A stretch of DNA of 64,000 bases from positions 26,879 through 90,878 of the forward strand of contig JAFLVA010000001.1 of assembly GCA_022508525.1 (NCBI GenBank). The letters run 5' to 3'. Source of the stretch: Erysipelotrichales bacterium (GTDB taxonomy: Bacteria > Bacillota_I > Bacilli_A > RFN20 > CAG-826). The notes under the pieces were generated by a model. The model was not told the DNA's origin. It made no database searches and worked only from the letters and a program-made list of their open reading frames with translations. Shown one piece after another: positions 10,842 to 20,926 of the stretch. Numbering within the stretch: the first letter of the stretch is position 1; each line of letters opens with the position of its first letter. The position numbers and the translations under genes were made by a program.

Positions 10842-11201
10842 TTAAATAATCATTATAATTAAAATAACAATCATGACAATTATAAATGCAAAAAACAATG
10901 AAAATCCTGCTCTAAAATTATTCATCAAAAAGTTGTAATTAATTTTATTGCCTTTTTCGCATTGTACACTAGGACCAGCAAATTTGCCTTTATCGGTTAT
11001 TAAAATATAATCTCCATCTAGATCAATTATATTAATTCCATTGAGAACTGTACGTTGTATATTATTAAACGTCACTATTGTTCCTTGTGGAAGGCATGGA
11101 TATTCTTGTCCATCATAAAATGCGACAAAAGTGTTTGATTGTCTTTTTAAAGAAAATTCTTTGGTTTTGTTTGGTGTTTCTAATGTGAATTTTGTTTTCA
11201 T
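10842..11201 (-). CDS. Hypothetical protein with C-terminal transmembrane segment
   Basis: ORF with hydrophobic tail GFSLFFAFIIVMIVILIIMII; upstream aggagg-type RBS. Confidence 0.7.
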   Translation of the reverse strand: MKTKFTLETPNKTKEFSLKRQSNTFVAFYDGQEYPCLPQGTIVTFNNIQRTVLNGINIIDLDGDYILITDKGKFAGPSVQCEKGNKINYNFLMNNFRAGFSLFFAFIIVMIVILIIMII

Positions 11202-11211
11202 AGTTATCCTC

Positions 11212-11970
11212 CTAATATATTAAATTTTGTTCTGCTTTATGATAAAGGACATTGGCGATGCAGGCACCAATTCCTAAAAGCATATAAACGAATAAGAAAA
11301 CGGAATAATAAGCAATCATTCCTTGTAAATCTACAGTGTCCATGAATATTATAATAGCAATCATAAACCACATAGCAGCAACCAAGTTTACGGGAGCAAT
11401 TAGTTTTAACCATTTTGCATATGCTTCATGTTGAATAAGTACATGATGCTTTATTTTGATTATAGTTCTTATATAATTTACAGAACCTATTATATTAACA
11501 ATTGCTAAAATAATAACAACAATGATGGAAATTATATCTAATGGAACAATTAGTGTGATTAGTGATAAAAGACTTAAAATTGCACACACAAGATTATATA
11601 TTAAAAATGTCTTGGTTTGTTTGTCATCTCTTAAACGTGGAGCATGGTATCTAGCTCGTTGAGTTGTTTGTTTTGGCATTTCAATTTCGCTTTTATCATC
11701 CGCAGTATTTTTATTATTTTCCTTGTTATTTTCAGACTTTGATAAATATTCAATCTCTTGTGAAAGGAGTTCTTCAATAGTCACCTTAAAATATTCGGAT
11801 ATTTTCATTAATGTTTTAATATCTGGTAATGAACGTGCGGTTTCCCATTTAGACACTGCTTGAGATGTTACATTAAATATTGTCGCAATGTCATCTTGTT
11901 TTAATTGATGTAATTGACGTAAATATTTAAGATTTTTAGCAAAGCATTCTATATCTGTCATTTGTTGCAC
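11212..11970 (-). CDS. XRE-family HTH regulator fused to a membrane domain
   Basis: N-term LRQLHQLKQDDIATIFNVTSQAVSKWETARSLPDIKTLMKISEYF (Xre HTH); C-term multiple TM segments. Confidence 0.85.
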   Translation of the reverse strand: MQQMTDIECFAKNLKYLRQLHQLKQDDIATIFNVTSQAVSKWETARSLPDIKTLMKISEYFKVTIEELLSQEIEYLSKSENNKENNKNTADDKSEIEMPKQTTQRARYHAPRLRDDKQTKTFLIYNLVCAILSLLSLITLIVPLDIISIIVVIILAIVNIIGSVNYIRTIIKIKHHVLIQHEAYAKWLKLIAPVNLVAAMWFMIAIIIFMDTVDLQGMIAYYSVFLFVYMLLGIGACIANVLYHKAEQNLIY

Positions 11971-12010
11971 CTCCTTATTTAATCTTAAATAGAAGAGTTA
12001 AAAGAATCAA

Positions 12011-12041
12011 CCAATAGTTGGTTGGTTTACCCAACTATTGG
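12011..12041. promoter_or_regulatory. Paired CCAAN3TTGG operator-like sites upstream of the XRE/membrane regulator
   Basis: ccaatagttgg (12011-12021) and its exact reverse complement ccaactattgg (12031-12041), each itself CCAA-N3-TTGG; followed by repeated ttggtttt. Confidence 0.55.
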
Positions 12042-12112
12042 TTGGTTTTGCGTAAAACACGCATATAAAGGGCTTTTTATCCTCGCAAACTTAGTATTAA
12101 TTTATGTGCTAT

Positions 12113-12147
12113 AAAAAAAGTAATCTCTGATAGAAATTACTATTTTT
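12113..12147 (-). terminator. Terminator for 12164..13228
   Basis: Minus strand tagtaatttctatcagagattactttttttata. Confidence 0.75.
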
Positions 12148-12163
12148 ATAATTATTTGAAATG

Positions 12164-13228
12164 TTATCTAGATTGTTTTAGACATTTTAATTTTTTTACT
12201 TCTTTAATAAACATAACAATAGTAGTAATTAAAACGCCTAAATTTATAATATGCATTAACAAACGATCAACTGGTAAAGCATCGAAGAAGTGCGAAATAC
12301 TATCTAAATCTACAAGCACTAATGTCATTGTAATAATAGAGTAAATAAACAAACCACTTGCTCCAACAAGCATAAGGATTTTGCTCCACAATTTGTCGCT
12401 ATAAGATAATACAAGACCACTTAAGAATATTATATACAAGACAAAACCATAGATAGTGGTGACACAAATTTCCGAAATGAGTACTAGCGTTAAAAATATA
12501 ACAAATCGAATTAATAAAGAAGTTTTTAAAGTATTTTTAACAATTAATGATTTATTCTCTTCATTAGTAGTGTCTTTGCTTTTCTTTATATAAGATAACA
12601 CTATTAAAGAAATAAATATTCCCATGTTAATAATCATTAAATAAAATGAAACTGCCAAAGTACTGGAATTTAAATTTGTTAAAAATAGACGCAAAACACC
12701 AAAAACTGAACCAGTAAAAATTATTGTCAAGGCTCCTAAACAAATATAACCAATCTTTTTAAAAATAGACTTATTTAAGAAAACTAAACTTGATCCACCA
12801 AATAAAATTAAAAGAAGCGGAATAACGAAATAAAGTTGCTTTGTTCCTAATGCAAATGATGATAATATCATATCAAATAAATAAGCATCATTATTGAAAT
12901 AAGTAGTTATATATTGATATTGTGGCACCGTTCTCCAAACAGGTACTAAATGGTTATAAGGAACATACCTGCATACATACACGGGCTGATATTGACCTAA
13001 AAACCATTGATATTGAAATCCACATTCTTGACGATATTCAAATCTCCACTCATAATCAAGTTGTTGTCTATACCAAACATTCATCGAAGTAATACTTTCT
13101 TTTACAAAAAGCATTGGGAAGATCATCGACACTATTGTAAATAGAAGACCCGCAAGTAATAGTATAAACATGATTTTGCTTAGTTTACTTTTAAATGTGT
13201 TTTTAAAAAATGCTCTCATTTTCATCAC
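12164..13228 (-). CDS. Multi-pass membrane protein, unknown function, with aromatic-rich extracytoplasmic loop
   Basis: Many hydrophobic segments; loop WYRQQLDYEWRFEYRQECGFQYQWFLGQYQPVYVCRYVPYNH. Confidence 0.75.
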   Translation of the reverse strand: MMKMRAFFKNTFKSKLSKIMFILLLAGLLFTIVSMIFPMLFVKESITSMNVWYRQQLDYEWRFEYRQECGFQYQWFLGQYQPVYVCRYVPYNHLVPVWRTVPQYQYITTYFNNDAYLFDMILSSFALGTKQLYFVIPLLLILFGGSSLVFLNKSIFKKIGYICLGALTIIFTGSVFGVLRLFLTNLNSSTLAVSFYLMIINMGIFISLIVLSYIKKSKDTTNEENKSLIVKNTLKTSLLIRFVIFLTLVLISEICVTTIYGFVLYIIFLSGLVLSYSDKLWSKILMLVGASGLFIYSIITMTLVLVDLDSISHFFDALPVDRLLMHIINLGVLITTIVMFIKEVKKLKCLKQSR

Positions 13229-13335
13229 CTTTATATAAATTATAGTAAAATATCATTATAAAATAAAACACAATTATAAAAAGAATAACTATTTCAATTA
13301 GAAAGCCAATAGGATTATCATTTTTTATAAATAAA

Positions 13336-13372
13336 AAAGTAGAATAGCATTACTTCAGTGATATTCTACTTT
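13336..13372 (-). terminator. Terminator for the 13403 gene
   Basis: aaagtagaata...tattctacttt, T-run on minus strand. Confidence 0.75.
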
Positions 13373-13402
13373 GTTTTATTGTATTTAATTAAAGATAATT
13401 AA

Positions 13403-14701
13403 TTACTCTGCTATTCTTTTTTTTGTAAAATAAGTGTAAGCGATAATGCTAGTTATAATAGATAAACCTAGAATAGAGAAGATAATTATTTCATTTTTAT
13501 GATTAGTAAATGGAAGCAATTTTGGACTAGAATTTGTAGATTCTAAGTGTTTGCTATCGTAAATAGTTTTAAGATACATTAGTCGATCATACATTCCACT
13601 TGATTTGAACAATTCTTTTTCGACATCGTTTAAGGATTCATATTCTTCTAATAATTCTGGTACACGTTCAATATCATCACAAATATTGAATGTAGAAGAA
13701 TAAAATTCTGTAACTCTTTCTGCCGCTTCCATTTCTGGAGTGCGATTGAGCGTACCATCTGCATTAAAGACATCACCGCCAAGTGATTCATTCATATCAT
13801 TGACTAAATCTTCCATACTGCTTTCTTCTTTATAGTTTGAAGAGTTATTAGTGCCACGTCCTTCAGATACTAAATTAGAATCATATGTATAACAATTTGA
13901 AACAGTACCACCATTTCCAGAGGTGACTAATCCGCCATTTCCAAGAGTGTTAGTAGGGCCATAAAATTTTACTTCAGTTTCTAAGAGAACACAATTTTCA
14001 ACTGTGGCATTTTTTGATGATAATGACTTTTGATACCCTGCTATACCACCAACAAATATTGATTGGTTGTTTGTGCCATAGATAGAACTATTCATAACTG
14101 TAATATTGGAAATTATACCTTCATTAAGTCCGGCAATGGCACCTACATATAAACCCGCATAACCTTTTGTAATAAAACCACTAGTATTATGCAAAACAGT
14201 GAATGAAATATTTGAAACAGCTAAATTGCAAATTGTGCCTTCGTTTGTGCCAACTAGTCCTACATAGTAAGAACCAAGATATGATTTATCTGCCATAAAA
14301 TAGTGATGTACATTAGATATATTGTGACCATTTCCGTTTAAAATTCCTGTAAATGTTTTAGATGTATCACCATATGCGATAAGTGGTGCAACAACACTGC
14401 TTGATTCAGTAATTGAAAAATCTAAATCTGTCATAAGTATATAATTCTTAGACCATGCGTCACTATTACTTGCAATATAGGCATATTCTGCTGCTGTAGT
14501 TATTGGAATATATTTATTTCCATCACTTAATGTAATTCCTTCTTCATCATAAATAGATGGCTTTGTAACTGTTGAACCATCCCAAATATCAGTTGTATTT
14601 TCAGCCTTGACCATTAATGGTTTAGTATTATTTTCTTGAAAAAGTGGATGTAATAAACATAATGCCAACACTGATAATGTAAATGTTGTTTTTATTTTCA
14701 T
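13403..14701 (-). CDS. Secreted, C-terminally membrane-anchored surface protein with GLUG/beta-helix-like repeats
   Basis: Start at 14701 supported by aaaggag RBS and signal peptide MKIKTTFTLSVLALCLLHPLF; repeats YVGLVGTNEG / YVGAIAGLNEG / FVGGIAGYQK; C-terminal TM + KKR. Confidence 0.75.
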   Translation of the reverse strand: MKIKTTFTLSVLALCLLHPLFQENNTKPLMVKAENTTDIWDGSTVTKPSIYDEEGITLSDGNKYIPITTAAEYAYIASNSDAWSKNYILMTDLDFSITESSSVVAPLIAYGDTSKTFTGILNGNGHNISNVHHYFMADKSYLGSYYVGLVGTNEGTICNLAVSNISFTVLHNTSGFITKGYAGLYVGAIAGLNEGIISNITVMNSSIYGTNNQSIFVGGIAGYQKSLSSKNATVENCVLLETEVKFYGPTNTLGNGGLVTSGNGGTVSNCYTYDSNLVSEGRGTNNSSNYKEESSMEDLVNDMNESLGGDVFNADGTLNRTPEMEAAERVTEFYSSTFNICDDIERVPELLEEYESLNDVEKELFKSSGMYDRLMYLKTIYDSKHLESTNSSPKLLPFTNHKNEIIIFSILGLSIITSIIAYTYFTKKRIAE

Positions 14702-15015
14702 TTTGATAATACTCCTTTGTCTTTGGTATTCTAGCACACTTAAAATGTTTGTCAATAGAAGTAATATTTCAATCGTATATATTTGAATGATATATTTTTG
14801 ACTTTCTTTATAATTTTTATTTGAAATATTCATTTAGAAAATATAGATATAAATAAAGCAAAATTTAATTCAGTTATTATCAAAGGTATCAAGGTTATCA
14901 GCCAGTTGATATTCACGTATCATATATAAACATTATCGGATGATGGATAATATATTAAGAGCAATCTTTATTTGATAGTATTTTTGCGATATAATTATTA
15001 TCGAAGGTGAAATAT

Positions 15016-15891
15016 ATGAAAAAAATTAGTAAGATACTTGCTGTAGGACTGTTGACATTCACACTAACTTCATGCGGAAGCTCTGATAAAAAACGTCAAA
15101 AAGTAATGGATACATTTAATTCCCTTAAATATACAGATGCATATATCATTCAAACAAACGGATTATTATTTGTTGGTGAAAATATTATAAAAACATCAAA
15201 TATCAAATACGAAGACCAGAAATGTGAAATAATCACTCTAGAAAAAGATGGATTTTATTCCTATGCCTATAATGCAGAGGAAACTATGATTAACTTAGTT
15301 TATATGGATTATGACCTAAATAATGTAGAGTTAATTGATAGTATTGAAACTCCATATCGTATTAACCATGCTTTTAGAAATAATGATTGCTTTTACTTTA
15401 AAACAATACATTATGATTATGGTTATTCAAAGAGGTATTACATAACATATAACGCATCTACAAAAGAAAAAAGTTTTATTTACGACGAAGATTTGGGATT
15501 TGATGAATACGCAATAGATAACAATCGAATAAAAGATTATGAATACGAATTTCATGAAAATAGATCATTTGGAAAGGATAGCATTGACATAACTGATAAG
15601 AATACAAATATTACAAAAAAAGTGGATATGTCAGTGTTAAGCACATTTGAAGATGGGAAAAAAATCGAAAAGTGCGCCAAAATGAGCATATCTAGTAGAT
15701 TTGATATAGAAAACATATTCGAAAAAGATGGTGATTTTTACATCTTGAATCGCTATGTGTATGGTGGATTTCAATATACAGTATTTAATTATATATTAAA
15801 GTGGAATTTTGAAACGGAAAAGACAGAGGTGTATACTGCTATAGCATTCCCTGGATATCAAACTACGGCAAAGGATTTTTATATCTTATAA
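15016..15891 (+). CDS. Putative lipoprotein, unknown function
   Basis: MKKISKILAVGLLTFTLTSCGSS lipobox (LTSC); ATG 15016 preferred over GTG 15007. Confidence 0.8.
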   Translation: MKKISKILAVGLLTFTLTSCGSSDKKRQKVMDTFNSLKYTDAYIIQTNGLLFVGENIIKTSNIKYEDQKCEIITLEKDGFYSYAYNAEETMINLVYMDYDLNNVELIDSIETPYRINHAFRNNDCFYFKTIHYDYGYSKRYYITYNASTKEKSFIYDEDLGFDEYAIDNNRIKDYEYEFHENRSFGKDSIDITDKNTNITKKVDMSVLSTFEDGKKIEKCAKMSISSRFDIENIFEKDGDFYILNRYVYGGFQYTVFNYILKWNFETEKTEVYTAIAFPGYQTTAKDFYIL

Positions 15892-15922
15892 AATATCTAT
15901 CAACGAAATTAAAAGTAAAATA

Positions 15923-15952
15923 GTCGTCGTTTTGAAAAGCGACGGCTTTTTG
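15923..15952 (+). terminator. Terminator after the lipoprotein gene
   Basis: gtcgtcgttttgaaaagcgacggctttttg. Confidence 0.75.
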
Positions 15953-16082
15953 TTTGTGTTGCATAGTTGCATTTTTAATTCAGTATAGCTTAATTTTTTC
16001 ATGCATGATTAAGTATGTGAAACATTGAAAAAATGCTCGAAATTTGTCATAATATCAAAAAATAAATGTAAAAGGAGTCATT

Positions 16083-17189
16083 ATGGAAGTAATCCGTTTA
16101 ACAACAAAAAAACAGTTAAAACAATTTATAAATATGGCGGATACTTTATACGCTGGTGATTCTTTTTATGTTCCATATATGAAAAATGATCTTTTAAAGA
16201 CACTAGAGAAACTTGTCATTAAAGATAAAACATATATTGCACTCTCTGTTGTTAGAGATGGATTATATATTGCACGTGTATTGTTTACAATTAGTTCTTC
16301 TAAACAACGAAAATTAGATCGTTGTGGTTTCTTTTCACATTTTGAATGCGTGAATGAGCAAGAAGTTGCAGATTTATTACTAAACGAAATGGCGAGAATA
16401 TTAAAAGAACAAGGTATCACTTACGTTGAAGGAACATATTTCCCTTTTGATCAAGACAATAGACGTGGTATTCAAGTGGCGGGTTTTGAAGATGAACCAA
16501 TGATTTTGACTTCTTATAACAAATCATATTATCAGACGCTTTTAGAAAAAAATGGTTTTCATAAAGACTTTGATACAATTTCATACAAAATGGAATATGA
16601 TAATTACGATTTAAAGAGAATAGAACCAACTGTGAATAAGGTAATGAAACGATTTGATTTATATATATCTTCGGCTGATTTTTCGTATCTTGATCGAGAA
16701 ATAGATGATGTACATACTGTAATTGAAAAAGCAACAAATGACATTATTTTTGATACTGCTCCAACAAGAGAAGATTTAGTAAGAATCGTTGCTGGCTGGA
16801 AAAGCTTCTTATGGCCGGATTTTATTTTTATTTGTCGAAGAAGAAAAGATAATCAACCTATTGGTGTATTGATGAGTGTTCCAAACTTTTATACTGTATT
16901 CCGAAAAATGAAAGGCAAAAGTAACATAATTGCTCTATTAAAGGCTCTATATTGGAAAAAACGTATCCGTTCAATTCGCACAATATTGCAATATGTTGTT
17001 CCTGAATATCAAAATCACGGTGTAAATTTTGCTTTGTATCATGCGTTTTATCTCGCATGTCAAAAGCGAGGTATTAATTATGTTGAAGCTGGAACGATTA
17101 TGGAAAATAATGTTGCGTCATGCTTTAATGTTGAAAAAGCTGGTGGAAAACGCAATAAAATATTCCGTATATATGGGAGGGAATTATGA
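16083..17189 (+). CDS. GNAT-like acyl/acetyltransferase-fold protein
   Basis: 368 aa, aaaggag RBS; VPEYQNHGVNFALYHAFYLACQKRGINYVEAGTIMENN resembles the GNAT C-terminal core. Confidence 0.5.
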   Translation: MEVIRLTTKKQLKQFINMADTLYAGDSFYVPYMKNDLLKTLEKLVIKDKTYIALSVVRDGLYIARVLFTISSSKQRKLDRCGFFSHFECVNEQEVADLLLNEMARILKEQGITYVEGTYFPFDQDNRRGIQVAGFEDEPMILTSYNKSYYQTLLEKNGFHKDFDTISYKMEYDNYDLKRIEPTVNKVMKRFDLYISSADFSYLDREIDDVHTVIEKATNDIIFDTAPTREDLVRIVAGWKSFLWPDFIFICRRRKDNQPIGVLMSVPNFYTVFRKMKGKSNIIALLKALYWKKRIRSIRTILQYVVPEYQNHGVNFALYHAFYLACQKRGINYVEAGTIMENNVASCFNVEKAGGKRNKIFRIYGREL

Positions 17190-18370
17190 ACATTGTATTA
17201 AATATCCTTGCAATTCTATGCATTTTTGGTTTGCCATTTCCAATTGTGTATTTAACTAGACGTAATAAAATTATAGGTGCAATTGGTGCGATAGCGTGTT
17301 GTTATATTGTTGGTTTTATTTTCTCTACTATAGGTTTAACAGGCAAAACTTATGATAAGGACACCACAACAACTATTGCTTATGTCCTTGTTGCATTGTC
17401 AATACCTTTAATCTTATTTAGTATTGATCTTCGCTCTGTAAAACGACTTACTAAAGGAACAATTATTGGATACTCTCTTTGTATTGTTTCTGTTATTGCT
17501 GTATCGTGTGCAACATTTTTTATAACTAATAAATTTTTCCCAAATATTCCAGGTGCAAAGTTGTCAGCGATGATTGTTGGTCTTTATACTGGTGGTACAC
17601 CTAATATGAATGCAATTGGTGCCGCTATGAAAACGGACGGAGATATTCTTAGTGCTGCAAATGTAGCTGATACGGTTATTGGTGGCATTTATTTCTTATT
17701 GCTTATATCTATTGCACCCAAAGTATATCGCTTTATTTTAAATAGTCGACGTAAGAAACAAAATGTAGAAGTGTCTACTAAAGAAGAAATGTTAACTGAA
17801 GAAAAGAAAGATGATTATACATTTGGCTTTAAAGATAAGAAAAGCATTTTTAGTTTGATTGGATCTTTTGCTTTAGCAGTTGGATGTGTTGGGATTGGGG
17901 CATTACTTGAATTCATTGTGGAAGGCACTATCGGAAATAATTTATTATTTATCCTTCTTTCGGTATCAATACTCGGTGTGGTGTTTTCATTTATCAAACC
18001 AATTCGTCAAATCAAAGGTCAGTATACACTTGGTATGTATCTTATTTTAATGTTTTCACTGGCATTATCAATGAGTATAGATTGGTCGGTATTTATTTCA
18101 GACATTTTACCGATTTTTGCTTTCTTTGCTTGTGCTCAAGTTGGTGTTATTCTCTTACATATTCTACTTTGCAAAATATTTAGAGTTGATGGAGATACCG
18201 CAATTATTACATCTACCGCTGGAGTATATGGTCCACCATTTATTGCTCCTGTAGCTAAAGCTGCTAATCGTCAAGACCTTATCGCGCCAGGCGTTATATG
18301 TGGCGCACTAGGACTAGCTATAGGTACATTACTTGGAATTGGAATGGGACAAATATTTCTATTATTTTAA
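17186..18370 (+). CDS. DUF819-family membrane protein
   Basis: Polytopic; GLYTGGTPNMNAIGAAMKTD and TSTAGVYGPPFIAPVAKA motifs. Confidence 0.75.
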   Translation: MNIVLNILAILCIFGLPFPIVYLTRRNKIIGAIGAIACCYIVGFIFSTIGLTGKTYDKDTTTTIAYVLVALSIPLILFSIDLRSVKRLTKGTIIGYSLCIVSVIAVSCATFFITNKFFPNIPGAKLSAMIVGLYTGGTPNMNAIGAAMKTDGDILSAANVADTVIGGIYFLLLISIAPKVYRFILNSRRKKQNVEVSTKEEMLTEEKKDDYTFGFKDKKSIFSLIGSFALAVGCVGIGALLEFIVEGTIGNNLLFILLSVSILGVVFSFIKPIRQIKGQYTLGMYLILMFSLALSMSIDWSVFISDILPIFAFFACAQVGVILLHILLCKIFRVDGDTAIITSTAGVYGPPFIAPVAKAANRQDLIAPGVICGALGLAIGTLLGIGMGQIFLLF

Positions 18371-18436
18371 TTGATGATGACTAGTTATTAGTTATTTTTG
18401 TGTGAAATACTCTAAGCAATTAATAATATTTTTATA

Positions 18437-18462
18437 AACTATACGCGAGTATAGTTTTTTTT
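18437..18462 (+). terminator. Terminator after the DUF819 gene
   Basis: aactatac-gcga-gtatagttttttt. Confidence 0.8.
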
Positions 18463-18512
18463 ATAGTGATTTTTTTAACTTGCTAATGCGCAATAATATA
18501 AAGCACATAAAA

Positions 18513-18544
18513 TTGTTGACAAATCAACAAAACATATCTATTAT
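18513..18544 (+). promoter_or_regulatory. Promoter with overlapping palindromic operator upstream of the MarR gene
   Basis: -35 ttgaca (18516-18521), 17-bp spacer, -10 tattat (18539-18544); TTGTTGA-caaa-TCAACAA palindrome (18513-18530) overlaps the -35. Confidence 0.65.
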
Positions 18545-18562
18545 TTTATTGAGGTGTAGACT

Positions 18563-19021
18563 ATGGATACAAGATATGATGTATTTACAACATTAATTAG
18601 CAATATTGCTAAAAATTTACAAAAAATAAAAAAAATGGAAATGATTGAATTTGGTTTAAAAGGAAATCAAGTTCAGTGCCTATTTTACCTTGCAACTAAT
18701 ATAGAGGGAGTAAGCTCGACTAAACTTTGTAAATTATGTAATGAAGATAAAGGCGCTATGTCTAGAACGTTAAAAGAACTCGAATCAAAAAAACTAATTT
18801 TTATTGAAGAAAACGATTCAAAAAAGTACCGCAACCCTATTTGCTTGACAGAAGAAGGAAAAATGGTTTCTAGCAAAATTATAAATAAAATTGACACAAT
18901 GTTTAATGAAATTAGCAAAAATATTACTTTAGAACAAAGAGAGATATTTTATGATGTTTTAAATAAAATTGATTTTGAACTGGAGAATATTTGTAATAAA
19001 TATAGGAGTGAACATGATTAG
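18563..19021 (+). CDS. MarR-family transcriptional regulator
   Basis: winged-HTH: GVSSTKLCKLCNEDKGAMSRTLKELESKKLIFIEEN. Confidence 0.85.
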   Translation: MDTRYDVFTTLISNIAKNLQKIKKMEMIEFGLKGNQVQCLFYLATNIEGVSSTKLCKLCNEDKGAMSRTLKELESKKLIFIEENDSKKYRNPICLTEEGKMVSSKIINKIDTMFNEISKNITLEQREIFYDVLNKIDFELENICNKYRSEHD

Positions 19022-19862
19022 GATATTGATTGATTCTGCCTCCGATTTAGATTTAAAAGAGGCAGAAGATTTAGGTGTTACACTCATTTCGATGGAAATT
19101 ATGTTTAATGATGAAATATTTTTAGATGGTGTGAATTTATCAAAAGAACAGTTTTTTACAAAACTTGAAGAAACTAATGTATTGCCTAAAACAAGTCAAA
19201 TAAATGAATATCGATTTACTGAAGCATTTAAGCAACTGACAGCAAATGGTGATGAAGTTATTGCAATAACAATGCCTGCAAAATTATCTGGAACTTATAA
19301 TAACGCTGTATCAGCCGCAAAAAAATTTAATGGTAAAGTTCATGTTGTAGATAGTTTAAATGTTACAATTGGCGAGAGGGTTTTACTTTATCGTGCACTT
19401 TATTTGGTTAAAATGGGATTAACAGTTGAGGAAATTGTAGATGATTTAAATAAAAAGAAAAAACAAATAAAACTAATTGCTATTGTTGACACACTTGAAT
19501 ATCTAAAAAAAGGTGGAAGAGTAACTAGTGTTGCAGCGTTTGTAGGAGAAATGCTTAATATAAAACCTGCCATATTAGTGGAAAATGGAGACGTTCAGGT
19601 AATAGGAAAGGCACTTGGTACTAAAATGTCTTTTCATTTATTGAATAAATTAATAGATAAATATGGGCCAGTTGACTATGATCTCCCATATGCTTTTGCA
19701 TATTCTGGTGTTGATAATACTATGATAAAAAAATATTTAAAACTATATGGATTTAATAATAAAAACGACGATGTTGATAATCAGATTTATTTAATAGGAA
19801 GTACAATTGGAACACATGCTGGTCCGGGTGCTTATGCTATTGCATATTTTAAAAAAGAATAA
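19014..19862 (+). CDS. DegV-family (FakB-like) fatty-acid-binding protein
   Basis: MIRILIDSASDLDLKEAEDLGVTLISMEI..., KTSQIN, MPAKLSGTYNNA; ATG 19014 preferred over 18969. Confidence 0.88.
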   Translation: MIRILIDSASDLDLKEAEDLGVTLISMEIMFNDEIFLDGVNLSKEQFFTKLEETNVLPKTSQINEYRFTEAFKQLTANGDEVIAITMPAKLSGTYNNAVSAAKKFNGKVHVVDSLNVTIGERVLLYRALYLVKMGLTVEEIVDDLNKKKKQIKLIAIVDTLEYLKKGGRVTSVAAFVGEMLNIKPAILVENGDVQVIGKALGTKMSFHLLNKLIDKYGPVDYDLPYAFAYSGVDNTMIKKYLKLYGFNNKNDDVDNQIYLIGSTIGTHAGPGAYAIAYFKKE

Positions 19863-19916
19863 ATTGCTATAAAATTAATATATACAATATTTAAGTGGAT
19901 TATGAGGTAAAAAAAC

Positions 19917-20678
19917 ATGAATAAATATATAAATATTACTTCAGAGAATATTAAAGATGAACATGTATGTTGTGTTATAAGAACTAGGGTTCTTCATCCT
20001 GGAGTTGAAGCTAAAAAGAAGTGGTTGGCTCAAAGATTAAAAGAAGGACATGTTTTAAGAAAATTAGATGATAAAACAACAGTTTATATTGAATACGCTC
20101 CACTTGAAACTGCTTGGGTTCCAGTAGTAGGTGAAAATTACTATTACATATATTGTTTATGGGTTTTGAATCATAATCGAAGAAAAGGTTATGGAACTGA
20201 ACTGATGAAATATTGCATCGAAGATGCTAAAAGAAATGGAAAATCAGGTATTTGTATGTTAGGAGCTAAAACTCAAAAGTCGTGGTTCTCTGATCAAAAT
20301 TTTGCTAAAAAATTTGGATTTGAAGTAGTGGACACAACGAAAAATGACTATCAATTACTTGCTCTTTCGTTTGATGGTACTACTCCAAGATTTTCTGAAA
20401 CTGCTAAAAAAGAAGCAATTGACAGTAAAGATTTAACTATTTATTATGACATGCAATGCCCATTTATTTATGAGGCTATAGAAAAAATACGTGAATATTG
20501 TAAAGAAAGTAATGTGCCTGTAAATCTTATTGAAGTTGATACTTTAAATAAGGCAAAAAAATTACCATGTACATTTAATAATTGGGCATTATTTTATAAG
20601 GGCGAATTTAAAACTGTTAACATTTTAAATGTGTCTAGTGTGAAAAGAATGTTAGATAAAGAAAATTCTACTATTTAG
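19917..20678 (+). CDS. GNAT N-acetyltransferase (YoaP-like)
   Basis: YCLWVLNHNRRKGYGTELMKYCIEDAKRNGKSGICML acetyl-CoA motif; C-terminal extension. Confidence 0.8.
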   Translation: MNKYINITSENIKDEHVCCVIRTRVLHPGVEAKKKWLAQRLKEGHVLRKLDDKTTVYIEYAPLETAWVPVVGENYYYIYCLWVLNHNRRKGYGTELMKYCIEDAKRNGKSGICMLGAKTQKSWFSDQNFAKKFGFEVVDTTKNDYQLLALSFDGTTPRFSETAKKEAIDSKDLTIYYDMQCPFIYEAIEKIREYCKESNVPVNLIEVDTLNKAKKLPCTFNNWALFYKGEFKTVNILNVSSVKRMLDKENSTI

Positions 20679-20754
20679 ATGCTAAAAATTGAGTCATTGA
20701 CATAAGTGCTTAATTATTGTAAGTTATGTGTAATAAGATATTATTGCACTGCAT

Positions 20755-20876
20755 ACCATTACAGTACAAACTGATCAGGCCAAAGCATATGCTTGGAGCC
20801 GGGTTACCTAGTAACAGTGGATCTATTACCCACGGGACAGTAAGTTACAATTACTGGTTCTGTGGGTATTTTATTT
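20755..20876 (+). ncRNA. NiCo (czcD) riboswitch with expression-platform terminator
   Basis: acagtacaaactgatcaggcc...gcttggagccgggttacc...acccacgggacagtaa...ttactggttctgtgggtattttatt, directly upstream of a CDF transporter; aptamer match is from memory of the czcD motif. Confidence 0.72.
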
Positions 20877-20926
20877 ATCTTAAATGCGTTAAACGTCATA
20901 TAAATACTTAAAGGATAGGTGATATT

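Noticed and set aside
16417-16737. 106-aa minus-strand ORF
   Set aside because: Antisense shadow of the GNAT-like gene.
20726-20911. 61-aa ORF from the track
   Set aside because: Lies across the NiCo-type riboswitch leader; no RBS or protein-like composition, so it is likely spurious.
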